A program made the position numbers and the translations under genes. A stretch of DNA of 18,420 nt from positions 1 through 18,420 of the forward strand of contig NZ_JAOZOZ010000020.1 in the NCBI RefSeq assembly GCF_029933015.1, in the 5' to 3' direction. Below are positions 1 to 7,703 of this stretch, piece by piece (positions within the stretch are counted from its first letter, which is position 1; every line of letters starts with the position of its first letter). Below the pieces are notes generated by a model, which was given only the letters and a program-made list of their open reading frames with translations, had not been told where the DNA came from and did no database searches. The stretch comes from Hydrogenimonas sp. (GTDB taxonomy: Bacteria; Campylobacterota; Campylobacteria; Campylobacterales; Hydrogenimonadaceae).

Positions 1-1
1 C

Positions 2-559
2 ATCACGATCCAGACACTCCAGCAGGAGTCCAACGACATCCAGGCCAACTCCGAAGAGATCACCCGTATCGCCACCAATTCACAAGAAGACGTCCACGCC
101 TTCGAACATACGCTGCAGACATTCGCCCAGACCGCGGATGTCTCCGCGAAACAGGCCAAGTATATCCACGATTCTCTTTTCGGAAGCCTCGTGAAGGTCG
201 ACCACATCATCTTCAAATCGAAAGCCTACACGACCGTTCTGAACGAACGGGAGGAGCTGGTCGACGAGTTCACCGACCACCACAACTGCCGCATGGGCAA
301 ATGGTACTACGAAGGAAAGGGCAAAGAGCTTTTCAGCCACACCAAAACCTACCGGGCTCTCGAAGAGCCCCATGCGCTCGTTCACGAAATGGTCCTGAAA
401 ACGATACCGTGTGCGAAATCCCACAACTGTCTGACACCGGAAAACAGAGAGAAGATCGTTCAGAACTTCACACGGATGGAGGAGGCGAGCCAAAGCCTCT
501 TCAAGATGATCCGAAATATGGTCCGGGAGGCCAATCCGGAGGCGGGTATCGAGGTCTGA
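2..559 (+). CDS. Chemoreceptor (MCP) C-terminal fragment with CZB domain
   Basis: The reading frame is open from base 2 to a TGA at 557-559, so this is the 3' end of a gene that starts outside the window. The first ~60 residues are polar and helical (QQES, SEEI, TNSQED), as in the signalling coiled coil of a methyl-accepting chemotaxis protein. From about residue 64 the sequence fits the CZB (chemoreceptor zinc-binding) domain. The expected ligands are visible: His68, Cys96 in HHNCRMGKWYY, and His124 and His128 in EEPHALVHEM. CZB domains bind zinc and occur at the cytoplasmic end of receptors that respond to zinc or to oxidants such as hypochlorous acid. The ligand-binding and transmembrane parts are not in the window. 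Its 3' end faces cmoA with only 6 nt between the stops. The domain call is secure; the stimulus is unknown. Confidence 0.85.
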   Translation: MTIQTLQQESNDIQANSEEITRIATNSQEDVHAFEHTLQTFAQTADVSAKQAKYIHDSLFGSLVKVDHIIFKSKAYTTVLNEREELVDEFTDHHNCRMGKWYYEGKGKELFSHTKTYRALEEPHALVHEMVLKTIPCAKSHNCLTPENREKIVQNFTRMEEASQSLFKMIRNMVREANPEAGIEV

Positions 560-565
560 CGGCCT

Positions 566-1291
566 CTACGGTCTGCGTTGCTTCATCGCCGCCATCGTGG
601 CGAAATTGGCCCACTGGAAGAGCGTATCGACCGTATCGAATCCCGCCTCTTTCAGCATCGCCCTGTTCTCCTCGATCGTGTAGGGGATCAGGACGTTTTC
701 GAGGGCTTCTCTCTTGCGCATGATCTCCGTCTCGCTGTACCCCTGTCTTTTTTTGTAGTCGTAGTAGATATCGATGATCTGCTTGTCGAGCCATTTGTTC
801 TCCATCAGTATCTTTTCGCTGCAGATGAAGAGCCCCTCCTCTTTGAGGGAGTCGCAGATCCTGGCCACCGCCTTGTGCCTGACGACGGGGCGGATGAACT
901 GGAGGGTATAGTTGGAGACGATGATGTCGGCGGGTCCGAAATCGTATCTCATCAGATCCTCGCAGACGAAGGTGACGTCGGCTTCCATCGCCTGCGCCTT
1001 TTTTCTGGCCAGTTCGATCATCGCGGGGGCGTTGTCGATCCCGATGAACTCGGCATCCACACCGCTCCGCTTCGCCAGTTCGATCAGCAGCGCACCGGTG
1101 GATGATCCCAGGTCGACGATGCGCATCCCCGGCTCGATGCGCCGGAGGATCAGTTTGGCGATCAGCTCCATGTTTTCCCGATAGAAAGGTACCGAGCGCT
1201 CGATCATGTCGTCGAACACGGCGGCCACACGGTCGTCGAATTCGAACCGTTTCTCGATCGGCTCTTCGAAGAGTCTGTCTTTAGAGGCCAT
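566..1291 (-). CDS. cmoA: Carboxy-S-adenosyl-L-methionine synthase
   Basis: The 241-residue protein matches CmoA, which turns S-adenosylmethionine and prephenate into carboxy-SAM, used by CmoB to make the 5-oxyacetyl modification of wobble uridine-34 in tRNA. The diagnostic N-terminal block is present at residues ~16-40 (FEFDDRVAAVFDDMIERSVP). It is followed by the SAM-binding loop VDLGSSTG (~59-66), an acidic loop IGIDNAP, and SNYTLQFI. I place the start at ATG 1291, where the usual MASKDRLF-type beginning and a GAGGGAG ribosome site fit; a frame six codons longer exists. It overlaps the end of ribF by 11 nt, so it is probably the last gene of the long minus-strand series. No cmoB is seen in the window. 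An ordinary methyltransferase is the alternative, but the FDDMIERSVP block argues against it. Confidence 0.9.
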   Translation of the reverse strand: MASKDRLFEEPIEKRFEFDDRVAAVFDDMIERSVPFYRENMELIAKLILRRIEPGMRIVDLGSSTGALLIELAKRSGVDAEFIGIDNAPAMIELARKKAQAMEADVTFVCEDLMRYDFGPADIIVSNYTLQFIRPVVRHKAVARICDSLKEEGLFICSEKILMENKWLDKQIIDIYYDYKKRQGYSETEIMRKREALENVLIPYTIEENRAMLKEAGFDTVDTLFQWANFATMAAMKQRRP

Positions 1292-2126
1292 CTCTCGTCT
1301 CCCTCTCATCCACCTGCGCCATCTCGATATCTTTGACGATCTGCCGCTTCAACGCCTCGAAACTCTCGAATTTCCGATTGTCGCGCAGCTTCGCGTACCA
1401 GCGTATCCCCGCTTCCTGAATCCTCCTGCCGTGAAGGTCCTCGCCGATCACATGGCTCTCCACGGCGAAATTTCCGTCGGCGGTGTGTCGGTGCCCGACG
1501 AACGTGACCGAGGGAAACCAGACGCCATCGACACAGGTTTCGCTCCTGTAGACACCGGCTCCGGGGAGCAGGAAACGGCCCGTATCGAGATTGATCGTGG
1601 GCACCAGGGAGGCTTTGCCGATCCCCTGCCCTGCGATCACATCGCCCCATACCGTGTAGGGATGACCGAGCATGGCGTTGGCACGGGGGATTTCGCACCG
1701 GCGTATAAGGTCCCGGATGAAACGGGAGTGGACAGGCTCGCCCTCCAGCGTCACCTCCGGCACCACCGTCACCTCTTCGCCAAAAAGCCTCCGGAGATCT
1801 TTCGTGTCGGCGCTTCGTCCCGCACCGAAAGCGAAATCCTCTCCGACGACGATGTTGCGAAGCTTCGGAAAGTCCGCGCGCAGTTTCGCGACGAAATCTT
1901 CGGCCGCAAGATCTCTGATCTTTTCGAAGTCGTAGAAAAAGAGGGGGTAACGGGTGAAATCGGCCCGGTAGATCCCCGGTGTCAGCGTCGCACGGAAGTG
2001 TTCGATCACGACGATGCCGCCATCTCCTCCGAGTCTGGAAAAGAGGGCCTGGTGGCCTCTGTGCATCCCGTCGAAATTGCCGATGGCGACGGCCTCAACG
2101 GTTGATGAAACAGTAGAACCACTCAT
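1281..2126 (-). CDS. ribF: Bifunctional riboflavin kinase / FAD synthetase
   Basis: This 281-residue enzyme phosphorylates riboflavin to FMN and adenylates FMN to FAD in the cytoplasm. The N-terminal FAD-synthetase (nucleotidyltransferase) domain shows the GNFDGMHRGHQ motif at residues ~16-26, VGEDFAFGAGR at ~94-104 and a variant of the ISSTRIR motif (HSRFIRDLI, ~133-141). The C-terminal kinase domain shows PTINLD (~176-181, normally PTANL), the GAGVY strand and a KFESFEALK helix near the end. The start at ATG 2126 is fixed by a near-perfect AAAGGAGG ribosome site just upstream, lying inside the end of tlyA, with which it overlaps by 32 nt. Length is slightly short but within the family range. 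No FMN riboswitch is seen; expression probably depends on the tlyA-ribF-cmoA transcript. Confidence 0.93.
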   Translation of the reverse strand: MSGSTVSSTVEAVAIGNFDGMHRGHQALFSRLGGDGGIVVIEHFRATLTPGIYRADFTRYPLFFYDFEKIRDLAAEDFVAKLRADFPKLRNIVVGEDFAFGAGRSADTKDLRRLFGEEVTVVPEVTLEGEPVHSRFIRDLIRRCEIPRANAMLGHPYTVWGDVIAGQGIGKASLVPTINLDTGRFLLPGAGVYRSETCVDGVWFPSVTFVGHRHTADGNFAVESHVIGEDLHGRRIQEAGIRWYAKLRDNRKFESFEALKRQIVKDIEMAQVDERETRDGL

Positions 2127-2805
2127 GGTTCCCCTCCTTTCCCGGCAGCTGCGACACCTCTTTGACCATCAGCCTCCACCCCAGAGCGGCCGCCTCCTCC
2201 TCGAACCTCCTCTGGGCTTCGCGGATCGCTTTCTCGTCGGTGACGACGCCGTGCCGGTCACGTTTGGCCTCCCTGCCCACCTCGAACTGCGGCTTGAAGA
2301 GCAGGATCAGCACCCCGTCGGTGAGACGGTCGAGATCCTTCATGATGTGATGAAGAGAGATGAAGGAGACGTCGCACGTGGTCACGTCGAAAGGCCCGGC
2401 GTTTTGGAAGGTCCGAATGTCGGTCTCTTCCACGCTCGTGACTCTCTCGTCGTTTTTCACGGAAGGATGCAGCTGCGAGCGCCCCACATCCAGCGCCGTC
2501 ACCTCCGCGGCCCCCCTCTCCAGCAGGATCTGCGTGAAACCCCCGGTACTGGCACCCACGTCCAGACACCGTTTCCCTTCGACGGCGACGGGGTGGGTAT
2601 CGAGAAACCCCTTGAGCTTTCTGGCGGCCCGGCTGACGTAGCGCGTCTCACCCGAGATTTCGATGTTCGCGTCGTCGGGGGTTTTGAAGGAGGGTTTGTC
2701 GACCGTCTTTCCGTCCACGGTGACGCCCCCTTCGCGGATCAGCTCCTGCGCCTTCGTGCGGCTTTGGACCAGACCCCGCTTCACCAGCAGCGCATCAAGC
2801 CTCAC
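2095..2805 (-). CDS. tlyA: TlyA family rRNA 2'-O-methyltransferase
   Basis: The 236-residue protein has the TlyA layout. An S4 RNA-binding domain lies at ~1-60 (MRLDALLVKRGLVQSRTKAQ), then a linker, then an FtsJ-like Rossmann methyltransferase with the SAM loop DVGASTGGFT (~82-91), TALDVGRSQLH (~103-113), TCDVSFISLH and the catalytic-region FKPQFEVG. TlyA methylates cytidine 2'-OH positions in 16S and/or 23S rRNA and affects capreomycin sensitivity; older annotations call it haemolysin. The start is GTG at 2805, preceded by a GGGAG site seven bases upstream, and it overlaps the ligA stop by 11 nt. With no extra N-terminal residues before the S4 domain it resembles the short TlyA form known in Campylobacter and Helicobacter, which is thought to modify 23S rRNA only (from memory). 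Confidence 0.92.
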   Translation of the reverse strand: MRLDALLVKRGLVQSRTKAQELIREGGVTVDGKTVDKPSFKTPDDANIEISGETRYVSRAARKLKGFLDTHPVAVEGKRCLDVGASTGGFTQILLERGAAEVTALDVGRSQLHPSVKNDERVTSVEETDIRTFQNAGPFDVTTCDVSFISLHHIMKDLDRLTDGVLILLFKPQFEVGREAKRDRHGVVTDEKAIREAQRRFEEEAAALGWRLMVKEVSQLPGKEGNHEWFYCFINR

Positions 2806-4756
2806 CCGCCAGCTCCCACATCTTCTCTTCGCTCATCAGCTCCACACCCAGCTGCTTCGCCTTGTCGTATTTGCTCCCGGGATCCTCGCCGTAGATGACG
2901 AAATCGGTCTTTCTGGATACGGTTCCGGTCACTTTCGCCCCCAGATGTTCGAGCATCGCCTTGATCTCTCCCCGGGGCTTTTTCATCGTTCCGGTGAGAA
3001 CCACCGTCTTGCCGGTAAAGGGGGATTCGACGATCGTCTCCTTTTCGGGCGGCACGGGACGGATGATTTCCAGAAGCCGTCGGACCTTTTCGCGGTTGAC
3101 CCGCATGAACTCCAGATAGCTCTCCGCCATCTCCTCGCCGAATCCTTCGATGGCCAGCAGCTGCTCTTTCGTCACATCCATGAAGTCGAGGCCGAAAGTC
3201 TGACAGATCTTCCGGCTGGCCACTTCGCCGATGTGCTCGATCCCCAGGCCGTTGACGAAGCGCCAGCACTCGGCGCCCTTGCTTCTTTCGATGGCGTCCA
3301 GCAGATTCTTCGCCTTCTTCTCCTTGAAGCCTTCGAGCTTCAGAAGATCCTCCATCGTCAGATGGTAGATGTCTTCGAGCTCCTTCACCAGACCCGCCTC
3401 GTAGAGCTGTTCGACGATCTTTTCACCCAGGCCGTCGATATTCATGCACTGTTTGGAGGCGAAATAGATGATCGAGTTGACGACACGGGCGGGGCAGTTG
3501 ATATTCTGGCACTTGATCAGCTTGCCCTCGTCGAGCAGTTCGCTTCCGCACACCGGACACTTCGTGGGTCGTTCGATCTTCTTCTCTTTGCCGGTACGGT
3601 ACTGGGTGAGGACCTTGATGATTTTGGGGATCACGTCGCCGCTGCGGATCAGTGTGACCATGTCGCCGATGCGCACGTCCATCTTCTCGATGTAGTCGAA
3701 GTTGTTCAGGGTCGCCCGCTCGACGATCACCCCCTCGACCTCCACGGGTTCGAGCACCGCGACGGGCGTGATGACGCCGGTGCGCCCCACCTGCAGCAGC
3801 ACATCCTTGATGCGTGTCTGCTTCTCGACGGCGGGAAACTTGTAGGCGACCATCCAGCGGGGCGCCTTGACGGTGTAGCCCAGCGCCTCCTGGGCGGCGA
3901 TGCGGTCGACTTTGACGACCATGCCGTCGAGCATCACATCCAGGCTGTCGCGCATCGATTTGAGCTCGTCGTAGATCGCCTCGATCTCTTCGACACTCTT
4001 GCAGACACGGCGCACCGGCGGTTTGCGGAATCCCAGATCGTAGATGTAGGCCATCACCTCGCTCAGATACTCGTAGGGAAGCGAATGGACCCCCACACCC
4101 CAGGGCTGGAAGATCAGGTTGCGTCGGGCCGTGATGCGGGGATCGAGCTGCCGCAGGCTTCCGGCGGCGGCGTTGCGGGGGTTCGCGAAGAGAGGCTCGC
4201 CCTTTTCGGCGCGCTCGGCGTTGATGCGTTCGAACTCCTGTTTGGTCATCAGCACTTCGCCCCGGATTTCGATGAGATCTTTGTGGTCGATCTCCAGCCG
4301 GATCGACTGGATCGTTCGGGCGTTGTTGGTGACATCCTCCCCCTCGACCCCGTCGCCGCGGGTGATCGCCTGCTTCAGCAGACCGTTTTCGTAGATCAGG
4401 TTGAGGCTGGCGCCGTCGAATTTGGGCTCGACGTAGTAGCGCTCGTCGGGGAAATTCTTCCGGATACGGGCCATCCACTCTTCGAACTCTTTTTCGTTGA
4501 AGACATCCTCCATGCTCCACATCCGGCTCAGATGCTTCGCCTTGGCGAAACCCTCTTTGAGCGGAGCGCCGACACGCTGGGTCGGAGATGTGGGATCGAT
4601 CTGGTCGGGATGCGCCTTTTCATAGGCCTCCACCTCCCGGTAGAGATTGTCGTAGACTTCGTCGGTGACGAGGGGGTTGTCCTCGATATAGTAGGCGTAG
4701 GCCCACTTTTTCAGCGTCTTTACCGCCTCTTTGTACTCTTTTTCGGTGCGTATCAT
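2795..4756 (-). CDS. ligA: NAD-dependent DNA ligase
   Basis: LigA seals nicks in duplex DNA using NAD+, joining Okazaki fragments and finishing repair. The 653-residue length is typical. Domains in order are: Ia NAD-binding helices (1-70, with YYIEDNPLVTDEVYD); the adenylation domain with the AMP-accepting Lys112 in EPKFDG; NPRNAAAGSLRQLD (~192-205); the OB fold with LQVGRTGVITPVA (~321-333); a four-cysteine zinc finger (Cys400, 403, 416, 421); helix-hairpin-helix repeats (~440-560); and a C-terminal BRCT domain (~578-653, GKTVVLTGTM). All key residues are present. The start at ATG 4756 overlaps the TGA of the upstream exported-protein gene by 4 nt and has a GGAGAGAAG site. Its position in the folP-ligA-tlyA-ribF order matches Campylobacter. 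Confidence 0.98.
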   Translation of the reverse strand: MIRTEKEYKEAVKTLKKWAYAYYIEDNPLVTDEVYDNLYREVEAYEKAHPDQIDPTSPTQRVGAPLKEGFAKAKHLSRMWSMEDVFNEKEFEEWMARIRKNFPDERYYVEPKFDGASLNLIYENGLLKQAITRGDGVEGEDVTNNARTIQSIRLEIDHKDLIEIRGEVLMTKQEFERINAERAEKGEPLFANPRNAAAGSLRQLDPRITARRNLIFQPWGVGVHSLPYEYLSEVMAYIYDLGFRKPPVRRVCKSVEEIEAIYDELKSMRDSLDVMLDGMVVKVDRIAAQEALGYTVKAPRWMVAYKFPAVEKQTRIKDVLLQVGRTGVITPVAVLEPVEVEGVIVERATLNNFDYIEKMDVRIGDMVTLIRSGDVIPKIIKVLTQYRTGKEKKIERPTKCPVCGSELLDEGKLIKCQNINCPARVVNSIIYFASKQCMNIDGLGEKIVEQLYEAGLVKELEDIYHLTMEDLLKLEGFKEKKAKNLLDAIERSKGAECWRFVNGLGIEHIGEVASRKICQTFGLDFMDVTKEQLLAIEGFGEEMAESYLEFMRVNREKVRRLLEIIRPVPPEKETIVESPFTGKTVVLTGTMKKPRGEIKAMLEHLGAKVTGTVSRKTDFVIYGEDPGSKYDKAKQLGVELMSEEKMWELAGEA

Positions 4757-5394
4757 ATCTTCTCTCCGCTCTCCGGGGGCGGAAGTACCGGATATTGGGG
4801 ATTGGTCTGGTTCAGCTCCCGCTGCATCAGGCGCTGCATACGCTTCATCTCTTCGGCCATCTCCTTTTTCATCCGCTCCATGAACTCCTTCATCGCCTCG
4901 TTCCAGGCACCACCCTCCTCCATCGAGCGGCGGAGCCTGTCGAACTCCGCCATCCCTTCACGGATCAGATCTTCCACGGCCCGCGTCCCGCAAGCCAGCG
5001 CGCTCGTCTGGATCCCCTTTTCGAAACGCTCCGCCGTGACCACTTCGTCCACCTTCCAGCGATTTTCGAGTTTCAGCAGTTCGGTAGGGAAGGTGGCGTT
5101 GCACTCCATCCGTCCCAGGCCGTCCACCTTCACGGCGTAGGTCAGGATCGTGGGAACGCTCGCCAGCGCGCCCGTCACGTTCGCCTCTTTCACCTCCACC
5201 TTTTCGATCTCTACTGGAACGGGCAGAGAGACTTCGAAACGCCCCCGCACCGTCAAAGCGTCGGCTTCGGCCCTCTTTTTCGCCGCCACGGCTTCCCAGA
5301 AAGTTTTGGCGACCTCTTTCGGGCTCTCCGATGCGGCCCAGGCCACGGACCCTGCCGCCAGTACCATCGTGACTATCCACAAAAACTTTTTCAC
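4753..5394 (-). CDS. Exported hypothetical protein with NTF2-like start and charged helical tail
   Basis: I do not recognise a named family for this 213-residue protein. It begins with a clear signal peptide (KK, a hydrophobic core to ~18, then SVAWA before the mature ASESPKEVA), so it should be periplasmic. There is no cysteine at the cleavage site, so it is not a lipoprotein. Residues ~22-130 (SPKEVAKTFWEAVAAKKRAEADAL, then alternating strands and WKVDEVV) resemble the NTF2-like/DUF4878 pattern of small secreted proteins. Residues ~135-195 form a long helix rich in Met, Glu, Arg and Lys, likely amphipathic or coiled-coil, ending in a proline-rich tail. The GTG start at 5394 shares GTGA with the folP stop and is served by GGGAG. 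It overlaps ligA by 4 nt. The function is unknown and the surrounding genes give no clear hint. Confidence 0.8.
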   Translation of the reverse strand: MKKFLWIVTMVLAAGSVAWAASESPKEVAKTFWEAVAAKKRAEADALTVRGRFEVSLPVPVEIEKVEVKEANVTGALASVPTILTYAVKVDGLGRMECNATFPTELLKLENRWKVDEVVTAERFEKGIQTSALACGTRAVEDLIREGMAEFDRLRRSMEEGGAWNEAMKEFMERMKKEMAEEMKRMQRLMQRELNQTNPQYPVLPPPESGEKI

Positions 5395-6545
5395 AATACT
5401 TCTCCCTTTTCGATCGCTTCGTAGACGGCGATAGCCTGTCTGTGCTCCTTCACGTCGTGACAGCGGACGATCGACGCCCCGCGTCTGAGCGCCTCCAGAT
5501 GAATCGCCAGCGTCCCGGGTAGACGCTCCTGCACCGGTGTCGGAACGATTTTGTCGATCATCGATTTACGGCTGGCGCCGATCAGTATCTCGCATCCGAA
5601 CCGTGTGAAGTGCCGCATGTTTTTCAGCAGCGCCAGATTGTGTTCGAGCCTCTTGCCGAAACCGATCCCCACGTCGAGGATCAGATCCTCCCTGGCAAGA
5701 CCGATCCTTTCGGCCCTTTCGATCCGCTCCTGGAAAAAGCGGTCCACATCGAGAACGACATGGTCGTAGGAGGGGTTTTGCTGCATCGTCTGCGGCGTCC
5801 CCTGCATATGCATCAGCACCATCTTCGCCCCGTGGTCTGCGGCCAGTTTTCCGAGGGTTTCGTTACGCAGCCCCGTGATGTCGTTGACGATCGAAAAACC
5901 GCACGCCAGAGCGTAGGCCACCACCTCGGGCGTATAGGAGTCGATGCTGAATTCCGCCTCTTTCGCCAACGATTCGGAACGGATCGTATCGAGGATCGGC
6001 TTGAGCCTGGCCATCTCCTCCTCGGCCGACACCGGCTCGCTCCCCGGTCGGGAAGAGACGCCGCCGATATCGACGATCCGGGCCCCCTCTTCGATCATCC
6101 GCTCTATCGCCTCCACGGCCGCCGATTCACGGTAGCGGCTGCCCGGATAGAAGCTGTCGTCGTTGGCGTTGACGACCCCCATGATGCGCGGTTCGTACCG
6201 ACGCTCTTTCAAAAACTCCTCCAGCCTCACGGAGAGCTCCTTCAGCCCGAAGGGCTGGATCTTCTCACGTCTCGCCAGCGCCTGAAGCTCTCTTTTGGTC
6301 CCCATCAAAACGGCGTCGAAACGCTCCTGCCGGCAGACGACGGCGCCCGCCGGAAGCGCCAGATCGGCACCGCTGGCCAGGGCGTCCTGTTTGAGGATGT
6401 TGGCGGCACCGGCCTTGAGATCCTTGATGACGAAGAGGTGCGTCTCCATCTTCCTGGCCATGATCTCGCTGCCCGTTTTGTCGCAGCCGAGTCTGTCCAG
6501 CACCTCTTTTTTCTCCCGGGGGGTATCGATGCGGTAGATTTTCAC
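5391..6545 (-). CDS. folP: Dihydropteroate synthase with N-terminal extension
   Basis: FolP condenses 6-hydroxymethyl-dihydropterin pyrophosphate with p-aminobenzoate in folate synthesis and is the sulfonamide target. The TIM-barrel domain starts near residue 119: MGVVNANDDSFYPGSR replaces the usual NVTPDSFSDGG motif, GARIVDIGGVSSRPGSE (~154-170) is the second signature, and INDITGLRN-like, DVGIGFGK and GASRKS segments follow in order. The protein is 384 residues, against ~280 for the E. coli enzyme. The extra ~118 N-terminal residues contain AANILKQDALASGAD, VVCRQERFDAVLMGTK and QPFGLKEL, which I recall in the longer bacterial and Campylobacterota DHPS forms, so it is not a gene fusion unique to this genome. 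The start is GTG 6545, sharing GTGA with the holB stop and preceded by GGAGAG. Confidence 0.92.
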   Translation of the reverse strand: MKIYRIDTPREKKEVLDRLGCDKTGSEIMARKMETHLFVIKDLKAGAANILKQDALASGADLALPAGAVVCRQERFDAVLMGTKRELQALARREKIQPFGLKELSVRLEEFLKERRYEPRIMGVVNANDDSFYPGSRYRESAAVEAIERMIEEGARIVDIGGVSSRPGSEPVSAEEEMARLKPILDTIRSESLAKEAEFSIDSYTPEVVAYALACGFSIVNDITGLRNETLGKLAADHGAKMVLMHMQGTPQTMQQNPSYDHVVLDVDRFFQERIERAERIGLAREDLILDVGIGFGKRLEHNLALLKNMRHFTRFGCEILIGASRKSMIDKIVPTPVQERLPGTLAIHLEALRRGASIVRCHDVKEHRQAIAVYEAIEKGEVL

Positions 6546-7153
6546 CTTTTTCTCTCCAGCAGTTTCAGTCCCAGACGTGCCAGCACGAAATGGGGCGGCG
6601 ACCCCATATCCAGCAGACGGACACTTTCGGAAAAGGTACGCAGCAGCTCCTCGTCGAGCCTGTAGCGTCCGCTTATCATCGCCTCCCTGGAGAGGGTTTC
6701 GACAAGGGTTCTGGCCTTTTTGGCGTCGATGCGCCTGTTCTGCTGCAATAGATCGAAGAGGCGGGCCAGATCGAAACGTTCCAGATCGACACCGCTGACC
6801 TCTTCGCCTCCGCTCTCCATCCGGTTCTCGATGGGAAGGCGCGATCGGACGGTGGGCAGCAGCCCCGATTTGGAGGGGGTCACCAGAACGAAGTGGGTTT
6901 TCGGAGGGGGTTCTTCGATGATTTTGAGGAGTTTGTTCTGGGCGATGGGCGTGAAGCGTTTCGCCGCCAGGAGGATGATCTTCTCGCTTTCACTGGTCAG
7001 TGACGCCCGCTCCACCGCCTCTTTGGCATGCTCGATCAGAAAATCGTCCGCTTCGATCCGATGGAAGAGCGCACCGGGAAACTCCCCCCGCAGCGTTTCG
7101 TAGATTTCGTCGAAACGGTCCGAAAGAACGATTTTCGAAATCGGCGAAGCCAT
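6542..7153 (-). CDS. holB: DNA polymerase III delta-prime subunit (clamp loader), short form
   Basis: The 203-residue protein shows the delta-prime/AAA+ core pattern: KIILLAAKRFTPIAQNKLLKIIEEPPP at ~58-84, FVLVTPSKSGLLPTVRSRLP at ~88-107 (the sensor-1 and SRC-like region), then a helical C-terminal part. Delta-prime is the rigid stator of the clamp loader that places the beta clamp on DNA. It is much shorter than the ~330-residue E. coli protein. No Walker A motif or zinc-binding cysteines are visible, and the SRC motif reads SRL. Short delta-prime proteins next to folP are normal in Helicobacter and Campylobacter. The start is ATG 7153, one base after the hobA stop; a 13-codon longer frame would run into hobA. 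Translational coupling to hobA is likely. Confidence 0.82.
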   Translation of the reverse strand: MASPISKIVLSDRFDEIYETLRGEFPGALFHRIEADDFLIEHAKEAVERASLTSESEKIILLAAKRFTPIAQNKLLKIIEEPPPKTHFVLVTPSKSGLLPTVRSRLPIENRMESGGEEVSGVDLERFDLARLFDLLQQNRRIDAKKARTLVETLSREAMISGRYRLDEELLRTFSESVRLLDMGSPPHFVLARLGLKLLERKR

Positions 7154-7154
7154 C

Positions 7155-7703
7155 TCATCCACCCGTGTCGACTTGGGCGAAAAGGGCGGCACTGAGAGTT
7201 TTGTCGAAGAGGCGGAAAAGCTGCAGCAGTTTGATGTCGATCATTTCGTCGTAGGAGCGAAGCGTGAAGCTGTTGGTCATCTCCTCGTCCATGACCCACA
7301 GCAGCGACTCGTCGTTTCGAAAGGCGATGCGCGCCCTGGGATGGTCCGCCTTGCCGATATACCAGAAAAAGGAGCCCTGGGGATAGGAGAGCGAAAGCAT
7401 ATCGAAGAGCAGATCGATATCCTGATCGGTCCGGATCGTGTCGACATAGGGATAGACCGCTTCGAAGGAGAAGAAAGGCAGCAGCGGACGGCTCATCCCC
7501 GGACGGTTGATCCGGCGGACGATATACTCCTCGAACCAGCGGTTCTGCTCGTCCGTGAGGATGATGACACTCTGCCCCTCCAGAATTTTGGTGATGGCGC
7601 TGCCGACGATCGGCGCCCAGTCGTAGCGCCGCTCTTCGAGCCAGCTCATCATCGTATCGTCGCCGCGAATCGTCTCGAGGGTCCAGGTCAAAAGATCTTT
7701 CAA
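7155..7703 (-). CDS. hobA: HobA, DnaA-binding replication initiation factor
   Basis: This 182-residue protein fits HobA, a Campylobacterota protein that forms a tetramer with a SIS-like fold and binds domain I of DnaA, promoting DnaA assembly at oriC. The match rests on length, on the pattern SAITKILEGQSVIILTDEQNRWFEEYI, a PLLPFFSFEAVYPYV segment, FFWYIGKADHPRARIAF, and the C-terminal DIKLLQLFRLFDKTLSAALF. It also rests on position: lysC-hobA-holB-folP is the order in H. pylori (HP1229-HP1232). The start is TTG 7703, with an AAAGGAG site seven bases upstream; no ATG or GTG is available nearby in frame. Both signals lie inside a perfect 13-bp inverted repeat, which is described separately. A start further inside the gene would remove the conserved beginning. 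Confidence 0.9.
   Translation of the reverse strand: MKDLLTWTLETIRGDDTMMSWLEERRYDWAPIVGSAITKILEGQSVIILTDEQNRWFEEYIVRRINRPGMSRPLLPFFSFEAVYPYVDTIRTDQDIDLLFDMLSLSYPQGSFFWYIGKADHPRARIAFRNDESLLWVMDEEMTNSFTLRSYDEMIDIKLLQLFRLFDKTLSAALFAQVDTGG

Noticed and set aside
551..566. Small hairpin (GAGGTC-TGAC-GGCCTC) at the end of the chemoreceptor gene as a terminator
   Set aside because: The stem is only 6 bp with a G-T pair and has no T-run after it on either strand.
2663..5140. An 825-codon open frame on the plus strand opposite tlyA, ligA and the exported protein
   Set aside because: It is antisense to genes with clear family motifs, its product has no recognisable domain, and such long shadow frames are common in GC-rich coding DNA with strong codon bias.
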